Source: Erinaceus europaeus (Eukaryota > Chordata > Mammalia > Eulipotyphla > Erinaceidae). From it: a DNA stretch of 64,000 nt. Made by a program: the position numbers and the translations under genes. The notes below the pieces were generated by a model that saw only the letters and a list, made by a program, of their open reading frames with translations, had not been told where the DNA came from and searched no databases. Below, piece after piece: positions 63,223 through 64,000 of the stretch. The stretch covers positions 74,841,843-74,905,842 of the forward strand of contig NC_080162.1 in the NCBI RefSeq assembly GCF_950295315.1. Direction: 5' to 3'. Position 1 is the first letter of the stretch; each line of letters begins with the position of its first letter.

Positions 63223-64000
63223 GTAAGCCCAGGGCAGATGGGGACTGGGGTTGCCCTGAAGAAGAGGGAGGGTAGAGGGGGCGGGGCTCCCCATATCTCC
63301 TGTGTAGACAACTAGACTGTTCTGGTCCATCTTATGCAGGCTGATTCATCAAAGTGCCATATCACCTCAGTAAATTCCCAGGTTCCTTTTGGTAGACAGT
63401 GAACTGGAGGTGCAGATACAGGACATAAAGTGTCTCCAAACCCATAGTTGGGACAGAATTTGAGACTATGAGGCCAGCCTGAGCTTAGAGCCCACTTTTG
63501 ATTTTCTTCTACATTGGGCTAAACACTGGGTTCTAATATGGGTTAATGAAAATCATTACTGGAGCAATACCAACTTCTTAGATGGATGTGAAAGGCTATG
63601 AAGGGCTCAAATGCTAGACTTTGGCAGTCAAACTACATCATGGAGGTGGGAAAGGCCATGGGACCTACCGAGGGTGGGAAAACAGTGACCATGGAAGCTG
63701 GGCCAGGACTGTGGAGCGGCTTTAAGGGACAGTCAGACAAGGACCTCTAAGCAGGAGTGAGCTTGGCCAATAGGTGAAAAGAAAAAGGTTCTGGGAAGGG
63801 GTGCGGCCCAGCTCATCCATCCAGCAGGGTGTGAGGTGAGACAGGGTCAGGAGAGCCCAAAGTGTCCTGACACCCCCTCCTCTAGAGTGAGGTGCCCTGG
63901 GAAACCCGCCAGCCTGCCTGGTGAGCGGCACAGTGCCACCCAGACAGAGTGGAAGGACCTGGCGGCTGGGAGGCAGCCAGTAGCCCTGCCTTCTCCCTGA
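63223..64000 (+). other. MYLK2 intron 3, open at the window edge
   Basis: Unique sequence. I looked for the next coding exon (DDCPPPPAPF in human) and did not find it. Confidence 0.6.

Overview
The window is mammalian nuclear DNA. The host is most likely a hedgehog (Erinaceidae, Erinaceus-like). This rests on the very high density of one tRNA-derived SINE lineage (A box and B box visible, C/T-rich body, CAA-rich then A-rich tail) that I associate with Erinaceus, together with L1 3' ends, and on exons that read as eutherian orthologues. The species call is inference; the gene calls are not.

Two protein genes lie head to tail on the + strand, in the order known from human chromosome 20q11 (TPX2 then MYLK2). 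(1) TPX2, the Aurora-A activator and spindle assembly factor, occupies about 4.5-44.5 kb. I could place all 16 coding exons with GT/AG borders and continuous phase; they join into a 749-residue protein (human 747) with no frameshift or stop. Positions 1-4561 are 5' intronic sequence. (2) The first three coding exons of MYLK2, skeletal-muscle myosin light chain kinase, lie at 59706-63222. The kinase domain lies beyond the right edge.

The main oddity is MYLK2 exon 2, which carries an in-frame array of 22 units of 27 bp (9 residues, consensus E-P-G-P-P-D-P-K-K) where human has about two to three recognisable units. The array has higher-order 54-bp and 81-bp periods and keeps several shadow frames open on both strands.

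The rest is mostly retrotransposon record: dozens of SINEs of four shapes (called A, B, C and D here), L1 3' ends including two clear 5'-inverted (twin-priming) insertions, an ERV LTR, a U6 retropseudogene with an A tail, and a 3'-truncated tailless 7SK retropseudogene with a perfect 13-bp target duplication. Several SINEs sit within about 30-45 bp of TPX2 splice acceptors. The 16-kb intergenic interval is repeat-rich to about 53.8 kb and then unusually repeat-poor up to MYLK2, which may mark its regulatory region. I saw no CRISPR, operon or microbial feature and no new protein system beyond the MYLK2 array.
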